DNA from: Nipponacmea schrenckii
Taxonomy: Eukaryota; Mollusca; Gastropoda; Lottiidae
Direction: 5' to 3'
Length of the DNA stretch: 64,000 bases
Assembly (NCBI GenBank): GCA_030562195.1
Contig: JAUJPP010000003.1
Coordinates: 372,001-436,000, forward strand
In this document: positions 1-11,573 of the stretch, piece by piece
Layout of the letters: each line of letters begins with the position of its first letter
Numbering within the stretch: position 1 is the first letter of the stretch
Position numbers and translations under genes: made by a program
Notes under the pieces: generated by a model
What the model saw: only the letters and a program-made list of their open reading frames with translations
Told to the model about the DNA's origin: nothing
Database searches by the model: none

Positions 1-1701
1 TTAAACAATTTCAGCGAGTTTTGTCAAAAAGGAATGTTTATAGTGTTCACAAGCTAAAAGTTGAAAGCGTTTTTGAAAACAGGCGAAATAACTGACACTA
101 AATATTTTTCGATTTATCTGATTTTCAATAGGGTTTATCCTTGTGAGAAAACAAATACTAAAACCAAGTTTCATCAAAATCCATTCAAAATTGTTCTTTC
201 TAGATTGTTTACGAGTTAAATTGAATGCGTTTTCAAAAACATGGTCAATTACTTGTACTAAATATTTTTCGATTTTCAATAGGGTTCATCCTTGGGAGAC
301 AACAAATACTCCAGCCAAGTTACATCAAAATTCATTAAAAATTGTTCTTTTTAGAGTGTTAACCCGTTTTCAAACACAAGGGCAATAACTGACTCTAAGT
401 ATATTTCGATTTATTTTATTTTCAATAAGGCTCATCCTTGGGTAAAAACAAATACTCAAGCCAAGTTTTATCAAAATCCATTAAGAATTGTTCTTTCTAG
501 AGTGCTTACAAGCTAAAATTGAACGCGTTTTCAAACACAAGGGCAATAACTGATACTAAATATTTTTCGATTTAACTGAATTTCAATAGGGTTCATCCTT
601 AGGTGATTACAAATACTCATGCCAAGTTATGTCAAAATCGCTCAAGAATTGTGACTTGTAGAGTGTTTACAAGGCAAAAATCCAACACATTTTATAGAAC
701 AAGGGCAATAACTCCTATTAAATATATTTCGATATGTGCTTTTTTCAGAAGGGTTCATTCTTGGGTGATATTAAACAATTTCAGCAAGTTTCGTCAAAAT
801 CGGTCAATAACTGTGCTTTGTAGAGTGTTTACAAGCTAAAAATTGAACGCGTTTTCAAAAACAAGGGCAATAACTGATATTAATTTTTTTTCGATTTGAC
901 TGGTTTTCAATAGGCTTCATCCTTGGGTGATAACAAATACTCAGGCCAAGTTTCATTAAAATCCATTAAAAATTGTGACTTGTAGAGTGTTTACAAGGCA
1001 AAAATCCAACACATTTTATAGAACAAGGGCAATAACTCCTATTAAATATATTTCGATATGTGCTTTTTTCAGAAGGGTTCATTCTTGGGTGATATTAATC
1101 AATTTCAGCAAGTTTCGTCAAAATCAGTCAATAACTGTGCTTTGTAGAGTGTTTACAAGCTAAAAATTGAATGCGTTTTCAAAAACAAGGGCAATAACTG
1201 ATATTAATTTTTTTTCGATTTGACTGGTTTTCAATAGGCTTCATCCTTGGGTGATAACAAATACTCAGGCCAAGTTTCATTAAAATCCATTAAAAATTGT
1301 TCTCTCAAGAGTGTTTACAAGCTAAATTTGAACGCCTTTTCAAGAACAAGGGCAATAACTCATACTAAATGTTTTTTGATTTCGCTGATTTTCGATAGGG
1401 TTTATCCTTGAGTTATAACATACTCTCACACCAAGTTTCATCAAAATCAGTCAAGAATTGCACGATGTAGAGTGTTTACGAACTATTCAAGAACAACGGC
1501 ACGAACTCATAATAATTTTTTTCCGATTTCGCTGATTTTCAATAGGGTTTATCCTTGTGTGATCATTAACACTCATATTAAGTTTCATCTAAATCCGTCA
1601 AGAATTACACCGTGTAGAGTGTTTACGAGCAATTGTGGACGGACCGACGGACGGATGTGGGTGACGACAATATACGCCCCCCATTTCATGTGGGCGTATA
1701 A
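1..1701 (-). mobile_element. HINE-type element, copy a (cut by window start)
   Basis: Minus-strand copy of the dominant repeat. Its 5' terminus (TTATACGCCCAC on the minus strand), hairpin and TCCG microsatellite lie at 1640-1701. The core is a run of degenerate units of about 170 bp, each with a motif like AGTTATTGCCCTTG and GATGAAACTTGG and the phrase GTAAACACTCTA (unit type 2). The 3' terminus lies left of the window. Short reading frames in it are repeats of the unit, not genes. It is nested in copy b: the A-run next to its 5' end continues straight into b's core unit. Confidence 0.85.
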
Positions 1702-2752
1702 AAACTCTTCAAATTTGGGTTGTGTCCACAATAAAGGCTACAGTTTTTATCCAATCTTAATGAAACTTGGTATACGTGTATGTATTGATGATATCTCGGT
1801 CAAGATCGAAAATAGAAATAATCGCATGAGCGGTTTTTGAGTTATTGCCCTTGGCTTAGTAAAAACATGTCAAATTTAGGTTGTATCCAAAATAGAGGCT
1901 ACAGTTTTTATCCGATCTTAATGAAACTTGGTATACATGAATTTATTGATGATATCTCGGTCAAGTTCGAAAATAGTAATAATTGCATGAGCGGTTTTTG
2001 GGTTATTGCCCTTGACTTAGTAAAAACGTGTCAAATTTGGGTTGTATCCACAATAGAGGCTACAGTTTTTATCCAATCTTAATGAAACTTGTAATACATG
2101 AATATATTGATGATATCTCGGTCAAGTTCGAAAATAGAAATAATCGCATGAGCGGTTTTTTAGTTATTGCCCTTGACTTAGAAAAATTTTGTCAAAATTT
2201 TAGTTTCGATGCAATAAATCCTCCAATTTTCAGAGGATGTTGATGAAACATGGTATGAGCATTGGAATTGATTAGGCCTCAGTCAAGTTTGAATTTGACA
2301 GTTTTTCAATGAATTGTTTTAAGTTATTGCCTTTGACTTATTAAAATTGCATTAAAATTCTATTGTGGTTGCAATAAGAAGCTTTAATTTTCAAAGGATT
2401 TTGATGGAACTTGGTGTAAGCATCAGCATTAGTCAAGTTTGAATTTCTGACTTTTTTTAACAAATGGTTTTTGGGTTATTGCCCTTGACTTAGTAAAATT
2501 GCGTCTTGCGTCAAAAATATTTGTAGGTGCAAAATAAGCTACAATTTTTTAATAGATTTGATGAAACTCGGTATGAGTATTGAAATAGATAAGATTGTGG
2601 TCAAGTTCTAATTTGACAATTTTTCATGACTGTTTTTGAGTTTTTGCCCTTAACTTCAATATTCAGTGAATGTTTCTTGAGTTATTGCTCTATTTATTTT
2701 TCAAATTCAATGCTGCCAGTGGACGTATGTTACCTTGCCTGGCAAGCTATCT
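1702..2752 (+). mobile_element. HINE-type element, copy b (3' part)
   Basis: Plus-strand element made of the other core unit (type 1, with TTGACTTAGTAAAA and GTATCCACAATAGAGGCTAC). It ends in the full 3' terminus: CAGTGGACGTATGTTA, hairpin CTTGCCTGGCAAG, then GCTATCT at 2752. Its 5' part lies left of copy a, which inserted into it. Confidence 0.8.
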
Positions 2753-3004
2753 TTAATGATTAATTTTACGGTAGCCTTGATTTTACCAAAAACGAAATTT
2801 TGAAGTCTTCACGATATTATATGATAATCTTCAATTCTATTATATTTATAAATAACATAGACATTGTTTCAAAATTTGTTTTGTACTATCGGTAGATTTT
2901 CAGTGTAAATTTAATATTTTCTCAAACTTCGTTTCGTAAAATCGTTTTATAATTTGAGTGTAGCATGTAAACAATCATTTATTAACAGCATAACAGGCTA
3001 CTTT

Positions 3005-4991
3005 TTATACGCCCACATGAAATGGGGGGCGTATATTGTCGTCACCCACATCCGTCCGTCCGTCCGTCGGTCCGTCCGTCCGTCCACAATTGCTCGTAAA
3101 CACTCTACACGGTGTAATTCTTGACAGATTTAGATGAAACTTAATATGAGTGTTTATGATCATGCAAGGATGAACCCTATTGAAAATCAGCGAAATCGGA
3201 AAAAAAATAGTATGAGTTCGTGCCCTTGTTCTTGAATGGCTCGTAAACACTCTACAACGTGCAATTCTTGACCGATTTTGATGAAACTTTGTGTGAGAGT
3301 ATTTTATAACTCAAGGATAAACCCTATCGAAAATCAGCGAAATCGAAAAACATTTAGTATGAGTTATTGCCCTTGTTCTTGAAAACTCGTTCAATTTTAG
3401 CTTGTAAACACTCTTGAGAGAACAATTTTTAATGGATTTTAATGAAACTTGGCCTGAGTATTTGTTATCACCCAAGGATGAAGCCTATTGAAAACCAGTC
3501 AAATTGAAAAAAAATTAATATCAGTTATTGCCCTTGTTTTTCAAAACGCGTTCAATTTTTAGCTTGTAAACACTCTACAAAGCACAGTTTTTGACTGATT
3601 TTGACGAAACTTGCTGAAATTGTTTAATATCACCCAAGAATGAACCCTTTTGAAAATAGCACATATCGAAATATATTTAATAGGAATTATTGCCCTTGTT
3701 CTATAAAATGTGTTGGATTTTTGCCTTGTAAACACTCTACAAGTCACAATTCTTGAGTGATTTTGACATAACTTGGCATGAGTATTTGTAATCACCTAAG
3801 GATGAACCCTATTGAAATTCAGTTAAATTGAAAAATATTTAGTATCAGTTATTGCCCTTGTGTTTGAAAACGCGTTCAATTTTAGCTTGTAAGCACTCTA
3901 GAAAGAACAATTCTTAATGGATTTTGATAAAACTTGGCTTGAGTATTTGTTTTTACCCAAGGATGAACCTTATTAAAAATCAAATAAATCGAAATATATT
4001 TAGTGTCAGTTATTTCCCTTGTGTTTGAAAACGGGTTTAACTTTTTGGCTAATAAACACTCTAGAAGGTACAATTCATGACCAATGTTGACAAAACTCAC
4101 TGAAATTGTTGGATATCACAAGGGATGAGCCTAATTGAAAATTAAAAATATCAAAATATATCTAATATGAATTATTGCCCTTGTTCTTTTAAACGCGTTC
4201 GATTTTTGTCTCGTAAACACTCTACATTCTTGATGGATTTCGATGAAACTTGGTGTGAGAGTGTGTTATAACTCAAGGATGAACCCTATTGAAAATCAGC
4301 CTAATCAAAAATTTTTAGTATGAGTTACTGCCCTTGTTCTTGAAAACGCATTAAATTTTAGCTTGTAAACACTCTAGAAAGAACTATTCTTAATGGATTT
4401 TGATTAACTTTGGCTTGAGTATTTGTTTTTACCCAAGGATGAACCCTATTATAAATCAAATAAATAGAAATATATAGGTATAGCCCTTGTTCTTGAAAAC
4501 GCGTTCAATTTTAGCTTGTAAACACTCTAGAAAGAACAATTTTTAATGGATTTTGATGTAACTTGGCTGGAGTATTTGTTGTCTCCCAAGGATGAACCCT
4601 ATTGAAAATCGAAAAATATTTAGTAGAAGTTAATGAACCTGTTTTCAAAAACGCTTTCAACTTTTGGCTTGTGAACACTCTATACATTCCTTTTTGACAA
4701 AACTCGCTGAAATTATTTAATATCAACCAAGGATGAGCCTTATTAAGAATTAAAAATATCAAAATATTATTAAGGGTGAACCCTATTGCAAATCATAAAA
4801 ATACCAAAAAATATTTAATGAGTTGTTATTAGGTACAATTCTTGACAGTTTTTAATGAAACTAGAGACCCTAGAAAAAAATAGGTTGGAAGGTTGAATAT
4901 TTCATTCCACTTATTGTTACCTTACTGAAAAGTTTTTATTTGAAATAAATGCTGCCAGTGGGCGTATATTACCTTGCCTGGCAAGCTATCT
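3005..4991 (+). mobile_element. HINE-type element, copy c, complete
   Basis: Complete element of about 2.0 kb. The 5' end TTATACGCCCAC with a hairpin and a TCCGTCCG tract lies at 3005-3090, followed by about ten type 2 core units. The 3' end has GTGGGCGTATATTACC, hairpin CTTGCCTGGCAAG and GCTATCT, ending at 4991. It is very similar over its length to copies at 25478-27844, 46047-48045 and 57197-59353, so this subfamily looks recently active. It encodes no protein. Confidence 0.9.
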
Positions 4992-5706
4992 TGATATCAA
5001 AATGTCAAATTCAGTTCAATATTTCGTGAGCTTGCTTCAGGAAAATTACCTTTCCTTTCATTCTGTGAATTTAATGATACAGAAAATTCATGAATTACAA
5101 TTTTAGAAAAAGGAGCATTTAATTTAGATGGGTGAGAACAACATTATATCCATGTTAACAAAATTTGTGATTTTACACGCTTTGAAAAAAATCTACCGAT
5201 TATTCATCCAATCTCCCGAATTTTTAAGACGTTTTTCTCCCGTTAACAGTAATTCACGTTAATTAATGATTAGCGTGGTCGTTTATTAGGCGATAATTGG
5301 CCAATTTACTTCAATTTCGGTGGTCGCTGATGGCGTTGAAGGAGTGGTCGTTCAATAAGCATAAATTTTATTGAAATATCATCGGGGGGAATTTAAGGCG
5401 GTCACTTACTACTTTTACTGTATATACCAATTTGTAACCAGAAATGTTTTGAATTTTTACTTTAAAAAAAAAGGAATAGGTGGTCAATTAATAAAATATT
5501 TGATGTTTAAAATAGATGAGCCTGAAACCTATATTTCCGGTTTAACTGACGTCCAAAAACAGTTAGTTTCACAATTTAAAATCCGCACATCTATTTTGAC
5601 TTTTTGGCCTGAACAAAACTTATTGTACTGGAGTAGATCTGTTGCGTGAAATTTTCCCGAGTCAAGGGAAACATTATTCATTGTCTTTTATTTTTTTTAT
5701 CCGTTT
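4992..5706. other. unassigned sequence between two HINEs
   Basis: No repeat or gene was recognised here. A reading frame of 92 codons (5371-5649, +) exists but has no ATG at the assigned start, no recognisable domain and low-complexity AT-rich flanks, so I do not call it a gene. It probably belongs to the annexin locus as intron or upstream sequence. Confidence 0.4.
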
Positions 5707-5779
5707 TTATACGCCCACATGAAAATGTGTAAACAGTCAATAAATACAATTTGCTATAGAAAAACTAAATAGTCCTAAA

Positions 5780-5823
5780 GTCCAACATGTTTCAAGAGCA
5801 CAAAGGCCCCCTTCCTCAGGGAC
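5780..5823 (-). ncRNA. hammerhead ribozyme motif 1 (type I)
   Basis: Read on the minus strand: stem I GUCC, core CUGAGGA, stem II AGGGG paired with CUCUU, core GAAAC, AUGUU, then stem I' GGAC. All conserved core positions (CUGANGA, GAAA, UH at the cut) are present. Stem III is the short palindrome ACAUGU, as in minimal hammerheads that work as dimers. The cut would fall between the UU (5784-5785) and GGAC (5780-5783). Confidence 0.7.
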
Positions 5824-6131
5824 AGACACACATGAAATGTCAGTTGAAAATCTGTGATGTCACTTTCCTTGGTAATTGCTAAGTAACTTTCTCCAACATT
5901 CTTCTCATGACAGGAATCCAATATGGCTTCATTTAATGATGATTAATTATGATGCAGTGGGTCCAAAGTTTAGATGAATGTTCAATAAAATAGAAGACTC
6001 AAAAACCATTTCAAAAAGTTTTTACTGGTCCATTTTTTAGTTGATCCGTAGGTGGATACACTATAGCACACAACACATGGGTAAACAGTCAATAAATACA
6101 ATTTGCTATAGAAAAACTAAATAGTCCTAAA

Positions 6132-6175
6132 GTCCAACATGTTTCAAGAGCACAAAGGCCCCCTTCCTCAGGGAC
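6132..6175 (-). ncRNA. hammerhead ribozyme motif 2 (type I)
   Basis: Second copy of the motif at 5780-5823, exactly 352 bp away and identical in core and stems. The two sites in one transcript would release a unit-length RNA. Confidence 0.7.
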
Positions 6176-6452
6176 AGACACACATGAAATGTCAATTGAA
6201 AATCTGTGATGTCACTTTCCTTGGTAGTTGCTAAGTAACTTTCTCCAACATTCTTCTCATGACAATTATATCAATGAATAATGACCGATTAAAATGTGAC
6301 GGCATAACGGATTATCATGTCAACTGATTGTTAAAAGTAAATAGTTTGAAATCTCTTTGAACTGGAAGCTTTTTCCGGGAGCCGATTAATAATTGTCAAT
6401 AAATTCATTTTTAATTAACCTCCTCTTACCATTAATCTCTTAATTAACTAAA

Positions 6453-6617
6453 TTAAATGACCGGTAGTGTTAGGAATCTCATTGACTAAACGTGATAGTT
6501 AGGTAATTTAATTTTTAATTATTTTTTTTTTTAACGTCACTGACGGTGATTGACCTATACTTGATGTCCGGCGGAGCCTATTTGCAAACGGTCATTTTGG
6601 CATGACTGCCGGTCAAG
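6453..6617. repeat. dispersed repeat, inverted copy at 43042-43148
   Basis: The stretch around AAATGACCGGTAGTGTTAGG and GGTCATTTTGGCATGACTGC recurs in reverse orientation near 43042-43148, with about 60 bp of more divergent sequence in the middle. It is a dispersed repeat of unknown class; no coding capacity was seen. Confidence 0.65.
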
Positions 6618-6882
6618 TCCGGCAAATAGAGCCAAATCAACAGCCCTGCTACCGAATGTTGTAGTATGTGTTTCCAGTACTCAGTATAAATTTATTTATC
6701 GACCGATGAATATTAACAGCAGTTAAAAAGGGACACGCACTGACAGTTCTAGTTTTTTTTTTTCCTTTTTTCCATAAGTTGTGTTGATTATAACTGTACT
6801 GTCAAGTTTTTATGTAAAATCAATTCTGCCAGTGGGTGTATATTAGCTTTCCTGACAATTTATCTTTTTTATTATTTATTAG

Positions 6883-6939
6883 GGAGGAAGACTAGAAAAT
6901 CAACATGTTGATGAAAATAAAGCTATGGCTGATGCCCAG
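6883..6939 (+). CDS. annexin, internal exon (end of repeat 2 / linker)
   Basis: This 57-bp exon encodes 19 residues (GGRLENQHVDENKAMADAQ), matching the annexin segment that follows the LLVSLVQ helix and precedes the ELY/LYQAGE start of repeat 3. Annexins bind acidic phospholipid membranes in a calcium-dependent way. The acceptor is AG at 6881-6882 after a T-rich tract and the donor is GTAAGA at 6940; both boundaries are phase 0. Vertebrate annexin genes also have a short exon of this size here. The next exon at 13319 continues in frame with ADAQ then RLYQAGE. A HINE 3' end lies 17 bp upstream of the acceptor. Confidence 0.85.
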
Positions 6940-8102
6940 GTAAGAAATTTCTTTTAAATTAAAATGCCTACTACAATGATCCTGGCAAATGAAAAATTTC
7001 TTTTGATAGTTTGCAAGGAATTCTCAATAAATTGTTCATTATCATCAAAAAATGTTTGACATAACTAATTGCCCTTTTTCTTCAAAAGCATTTTAATTTG
7101 TAGGTTGTGAACAATAATTGACAGATTTAATTTGAGTAAAATTTTCATAAATCAACCCTATCAGAAATATAAATAAACCACAAAATCAAACAGCATTGAT
7201 TTCTAGCTTGTAAACTCTTTTGAAGACAAAGTTCTTGACAGATTTGAACAGCCTTTTTGAAAACCAAAAATTTCAATTTAAATATTTTTTTTTTAAAAAG
7301 AAAGCCTCTAGTTTGAATATATACATATATATTACCTATGCCTGATATCTGTTCATTATTAATGAACACCTTCTACTAAACTAAATAAATTGTATGATAA
7401 ATTTCATTAACAATGTCCTGTCAGTTCCACTAATTTAAGAGTCTCACAAATGTACAGGCCAAGAATGAAACAAATTTCATGCAGAAGAGGGAATAAATTG
7501 TCTTGCACTGATGGAATTTCTCCTGTTCTGATCTGAAATAAGATTAAACTTGAGCAGATTACAGCACTTTGCTTGGCATTCAACACTTTACCCCATAACT
7601 TTAAAGATGGGTTTTCTCATTAATTACAGCCTAAGTAAGCTTACTAATTTATTAATTGGGGTTTCTAATGAATAATCCATGTATTCTCAAGTTCAAAAGA
7701 CCTATGTGGACATAGAAATGCGTGTGGGACCATCTGGTATTTTTCCCCACCTCTACTTTCTATTGATATAAGAATATATGAAATTTTTCAATCTTAAGTT
7801 TTTTACTTGAAGTTTAAAGTATTATCTTACATACAGCATCTAGTTTGATTTCATTGTAATAAACTTTGACTTTATTTAAGTTGTCCACATTTAACAGTCT
7901 AAGGTATGCATAATTGAAAATAAGTGATTTTAGATATTGGTACTGACTATTGTGCGACTTTGAATTTATGTAGGGAAAAATTCAAACAGAACTAGAACTG
8001 TGAACTGCTCCGAGTGTGGCAGATATCCATTATTCCATGGATTTCGGACCTTTTGAAACTTTTAACCTGTCAATTTCAATGTTTTAAAGTTGAAAAAGTT
8101 TT
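6940..8102. other. annexin intron sequence, no gene
   Basis: AT-rich intron after the 57-bp exon. I see no coding or RNA gene. The only recognised item is a 75-bp dispersed repeat near 7985-8060. Confidence 0.5.
7985..8060 (+). repeat. 75-bp dispersed repeat (second copy 19138-19213)
   Basis: The stretch beginning TAGAACTGTGAACTGCTCCG and running through CCATGGATTTCG recurs with about 85% identity at 19138-19213 in the same orientation. Class unknown. Confidence 0.65.
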
Positions 8103-8582
8103 TTATACGCCCACACATAAATGTGGGCGTATATTGTAGTCGCCCCTGTCTGTCCGTCTGTCTGTCTGTCTGTCTGTATGTCAGTCTGCCTGTCCACAAT
8201 TGTTGTGAACACGATAGAGACCACATTTCTTGATGGATTTTAATGAAACTTGGAATGAGTCTTTGTAATGACCCAAGGATGAAGCCTATCGAAAATGAAA
8301 CCAATCGAAAAATATTTACTATGAGTTATTGCCCTTGTCCTAAAATTCCTTGTGAACACGATAGCGAGCCGGGTTCTTGATTGAATTTGATGAAACTTGG
8401 TGTGAGTGTTTGTTATAACTCGAGGATAGACCCTATTGAAAATCAGACTAATCAAAAAATATTATCTGTGCAATATGAAATTGTTACATTTAAAATATTG
8501 CATTTACTGATACCTCTTAGTCCACCGCCTGAATAACTAAGGCTGCCAATGGTGGGCGTATTACGATGGGCCATCGCTATTT
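8103..8582 (+). mobile_element. short HINE-type element, copy e (3' subfamily B)
   Basis: A 480-bp element with a perfect 5' hairpin (ACGCCCACA...TGTGGGCGT), a TCTG microsatellite and two to three core units. Its 3' end differs from the main family: GTGGGCGTATTA, then hairpin CGATGGGCCATCG, then GCTATTTT. The hairpin arms differ in sequence from the main CTTGCCTGGCAAG type but keep the pairing. Confidence 0.75.
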
Positions 8583-8856
8583 TTTGAGTTATTGGCCTTG
8601 ACTAAGACAAATTGCGTCGAAATACAAGTTCGAACTTGACATTTTGATATACTGTTTTTGAGTTATGGCACTTGACTTAGTCAAAACGCGGCTTGTGATT
8701 GCGATAGACAATACAGTTTTCATCTGATTTTAATGAAATTTGGTGAGAACATTTATGTTGACGGGAACTTGGATTAGACCTAAATAAATCTTTTTGCCTG
8801 TGTTAAAACAGAAAATATATTTTAATGTGGGCGTATCTTGCTAGGCAACCACTTGT
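8583..8856 (+). mobile_element. HINE-type element, 3' fragment (subfamily C)
   Basis: Tail of a third subfamily: units with GGCTTGTGATTGCGATAGAC, then GTGGGCGTATCTTGCTAGGCAA and CCACTTGTT. Its 5' part is missing; copy e abuts it. A full-length relative lies at 16141-16990. Confidence 0.65.
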
Positions 8857-9257
8857 TACTGATATAAACATGGTCAATGAATGAGTGCCACCTTTTCAGT
8901 AGTGTAATGCTGAATAAGTTGACTGTAACCAAAAGTTTTAAAACAATCCACTATAGACAATTGACCCTCCAATATGTTTTGATTGAAGCCCCTAATAACA
9001 ACTTAATCTGAACTTGATCCAACTAATAATCTCTCTAACATTTGGAGAAATAAATCTAATGGATAAAAGCGTGGCCTACAGATAACAATGACTATTCCTC
9101 CATGCCATGTTTCTTTGAAAACCTCAACATTTTTACTGTTATCATATCTGATGATTCGAGGATGGTGGTAAAAATGAAAATTAATTCTAGTTTTGCTGGA
9201 GTTATTGAATTATTTAGAGCCATATTTCTGTTAACCAAATAACATTACTTTCTACCA
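8857..9257. other. unassigned intron sequence
   Basis: About 400 bp of AT-rich sequence between a HINE tail and the next element, with no recognisable gene or repeat. Confidence 0.4.
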
Positions 9258-10528
9258 TGTTCCTGTGTTTCTGAATATAGTGCGCAGGCATGTATAATGC
9301 GCACCCCTTCCTTGCCTCCGCTAAATCAGGGAAAATTCATTTACCCATGTATAGTGCGCACCCCTTTTCGCAGCAAAAAAACGACTTTAAGTTGGCATTT
9401 CACAGACACCAATATCGGGAAATAGTTGTAAATACATGTCACCATTCATAGATTTTTTTTTTATAATAAACAATGTTCCACTGCAACTTACGTTTCTACT
9501 ATTCATTTTTATAATAAAATCCATTTTAATCCCATATTTATTGCTTTTAATCTCTTGTAATGGTATTATTGAGTGTTATTTAGAAATCATGTATCATGCT
9601 ATTAAATTACGGTACCGAGTATGATATTCTATTGGAATAAAAATGTGCAATTACCCAGTAAACTTAGACGTATTGAAGAAGATATCATTGACAGGAATTC
9701 GTAGGGCTAACAGTAACTGACTTGGTGTAAGACTAATAGGCCCCATTATACTTGTAATCATAATGCGAATAATAATCATAATATTGCGTCAGTTCCTTTT
9801 GTGTGAATACTTAATTGTGATTTTTTCGTTTGTTTAACGTAAATAAATATCATTGTCTTTCTTAATTAAGTCTTTAATCCTCGCTGGAGTGACACGATTC
9901 TCTCAATAGTTTATTTTTGTCGTCTGCTTTTACCCCCCGCATAGATTTATCGACTAGTATTGCCTCTCAACGGAAATGAAAAAAATTGACGATGTGAACC
10001 TTGTGTATCATATCTGATGAATAAATAGGAAAACAATGGATTATATTAAAACCCAATTATTGTGGTAACCGTGTATTTATATTCAGGCAAGACTCGATTA
10101 CGTATTGAGGCATGTCATCAAGCATGACAATCAATTGTTCCTACTATAAAAGCCATCCAAAATACTTGCACCGTGATCATTATTTTTGGTACCTCTCGTC
10201 TTCACGTAATACTTTCCATACAAATAACACAAAAATTAACTTTAATCCTTTAAGTTTTGTTCAAATTTTTCACAATAAATATTTAATTTATAAGATAATA
10301 ATCATATTGAGCCATTAGTAAAATCATAATTCGATCTTTTACACAAATCAATTTTACCGTGAATGTCGATGAAGGAAGACAAAATGGCGGATCCTTAACA
10401 TCGACTTGCGGCATTTTCGTTGGGAAAAAATACCCCAAATTTATTTAACCGTATATAGTGCGCACCCCCTCTTTGTTGGGCCCATTTTATGGCAAAAACC
10501 TGCGCATTATACACGGAAATATACGGTA
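9258..10528. mobile_element. non-autonomous element with TGCGCA-type terminal inverted repeats
   Basis: The ends are imperfect inverted repeats of about 24 bp that both finish in TGCGCAGG, and each is followed inward by TATAGTGCGCACCCC-like motifs (9292, 9352, 10446). The element is about 1.27 kb and encodes nothing recognisable. A 180-bp internal part (9386-9570) recurs inverted at 26495-26673, and a terminus recurs at 43155-43195, so this is a dispersed DNA-transposon family. The superfamily is not assignable from the ends alone. Confidence 0.55.
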
Positions 10529-10711
10529 CCCTCTTTTAACACCTGTCAATCATGGTAAACAAAAAAATCTCTTATTTTAGCAGAAAATAAGAACTTTTAT
10601 ACGCCCACATGAATATGTGGTAATTCCAAAGAGAAAAAGCAGGCAGCAATTCCCTTGATTTAGTAAAATTAAGTCAAAAGTGTATTGTGGGTTCATTAGA
10701 TGCTGCAATTT

Positions 10712-11458
10712 TCAATGGATTTTGATGAAACTTTGTTTAAGCATTGGAATTTATAAGATGGCAGTCCCAGAGTTATTGTCCTTAACTTAGTAAAATCAGG
10801 TCAAAATTTGATTGTGGATGCATTAGAAGTTACAAATTTCTTTTGCTCTAGCCAAATTTTGATCAAATGAAACCATAGCCACAATAAAAACATCACAAAA
10901 ATAGATCAACAAAAAAACTACTTAGTAATAGAACAAAGCACCATAGATCCAAATGGCAAAACAAAATTCGAAATCCAAAACATTTTGACAAAACATAAGC
11001 AACAGCTTATGATCTTTTCAAATGAGGAATTAAATCAATATTAACTGTTTAAAATCTTTGAAAGACCGCCTTTGTAGAAATTTTCTCCATACAATCTTCA
11101 CCTCTTTCGTTCTTCATCATTTTGATTACTGTGATATTATATGGGATGGGTGCAGAGCAGAATTAACTACAAATTTGGAAAAGAAGTTCGACTTGATCCA
11201 ATCAGGACTACCCACGATGCTGTGAAGGGAACAAACCAGCAACAGCTCTATAAAGAAACTACTGCTCTATTACAATCTTGCTAAAAGGGCGGAGATGGTA
11301 CAAACTAGTAATGAACAAAATTTTGAATATGGCCACGTTTCGTGTCAATATCGCGATTGGAAATAATTTTGAATGCAATGCAGCAAAAGGGGCATAGCGG
11401 GATGATTTAATCGATTGATTTAACATAGTAAGGGGTGTCTGATTGGTCTGAAAATTGC
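10712..11458 (+). repeat. 747-bp direct repeat, copy 1
   Basis: Near-identical (a handful of substitutions) to 11574-12319. The copies run from TCAATGGATTTTGATGAAAC to TTGGTCTGAAAATTGC. The 115 bp between them contain a third, more diverged piece of the same sequence (TTTTGTGTCGATATCGCAATTG). No credible gene within. Confidence 0.85.
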
Positions 11459-11573
11459 TGTTAGTAATCAGCAATCATTAATTAGTTATTGCCATGTTTT
11501 GTGTCGATATCGCAATTGAGATAATTTTGGATGCGATGCAGCAAAAGGGGCATAGCGGAATGACTTTATCGAA

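Larger units (their letters stand above)
5729..6264 (-). mobile_element. retrozyme-like repeat with two hammerhead motifs (one and a half monomers)
   Basis: Two direct repeats of 184 bp (5729-5912 and 6081-6264), differing at only about two positions, flank 168 bp of unique sequence (5913-6080). The period is therefore 352 bp. Each repeat carries a hammerhead ribozyme motif on the minus strand, so two cuts would free a 352-nt RNA. Tandem hammerhead monomers with partial terminal copies are the known structure of animal retrozymes and of Penelope-like element pseudo-LTRs. No reverse transcriptase is present, so it is non-autonomous. The insertion point is inside the 5' hairpin of HINE copy d, after ATGTG. 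Confidence 0.75.
5707..6865 (+). mobile_element. degenerate HINE-type element, copy d
   Basis: A HINE 5' end (TTATACGCCCACATG plus half of its hairpin) at 5707-5728 is cut by the hammerhead repeat that follows. A decayed HINE 3' end (CCAGTGGGTGTATATTAG, then TATCT) lies at 6828-6865. Everything between is unrelated sequence, so either one old element was filled by later insertions or two remnants lie together. The 3' remnant stops 17 bp before an annexin exon acceptor. Confidence 0.5.

Noticed and set aside
1472..2243. Several overlapping reading frames of 60-120 codons with similar proteins (MFTSHSRTRARTH or LMKLGIHVYIDDISVKFE type), repeated throughout the window
   Set aside because: They are translations of the HINE core units in whichever frame is open, differ in start and stop from copy to copy, and show no conserved protein signal beyond the DNA repeat.
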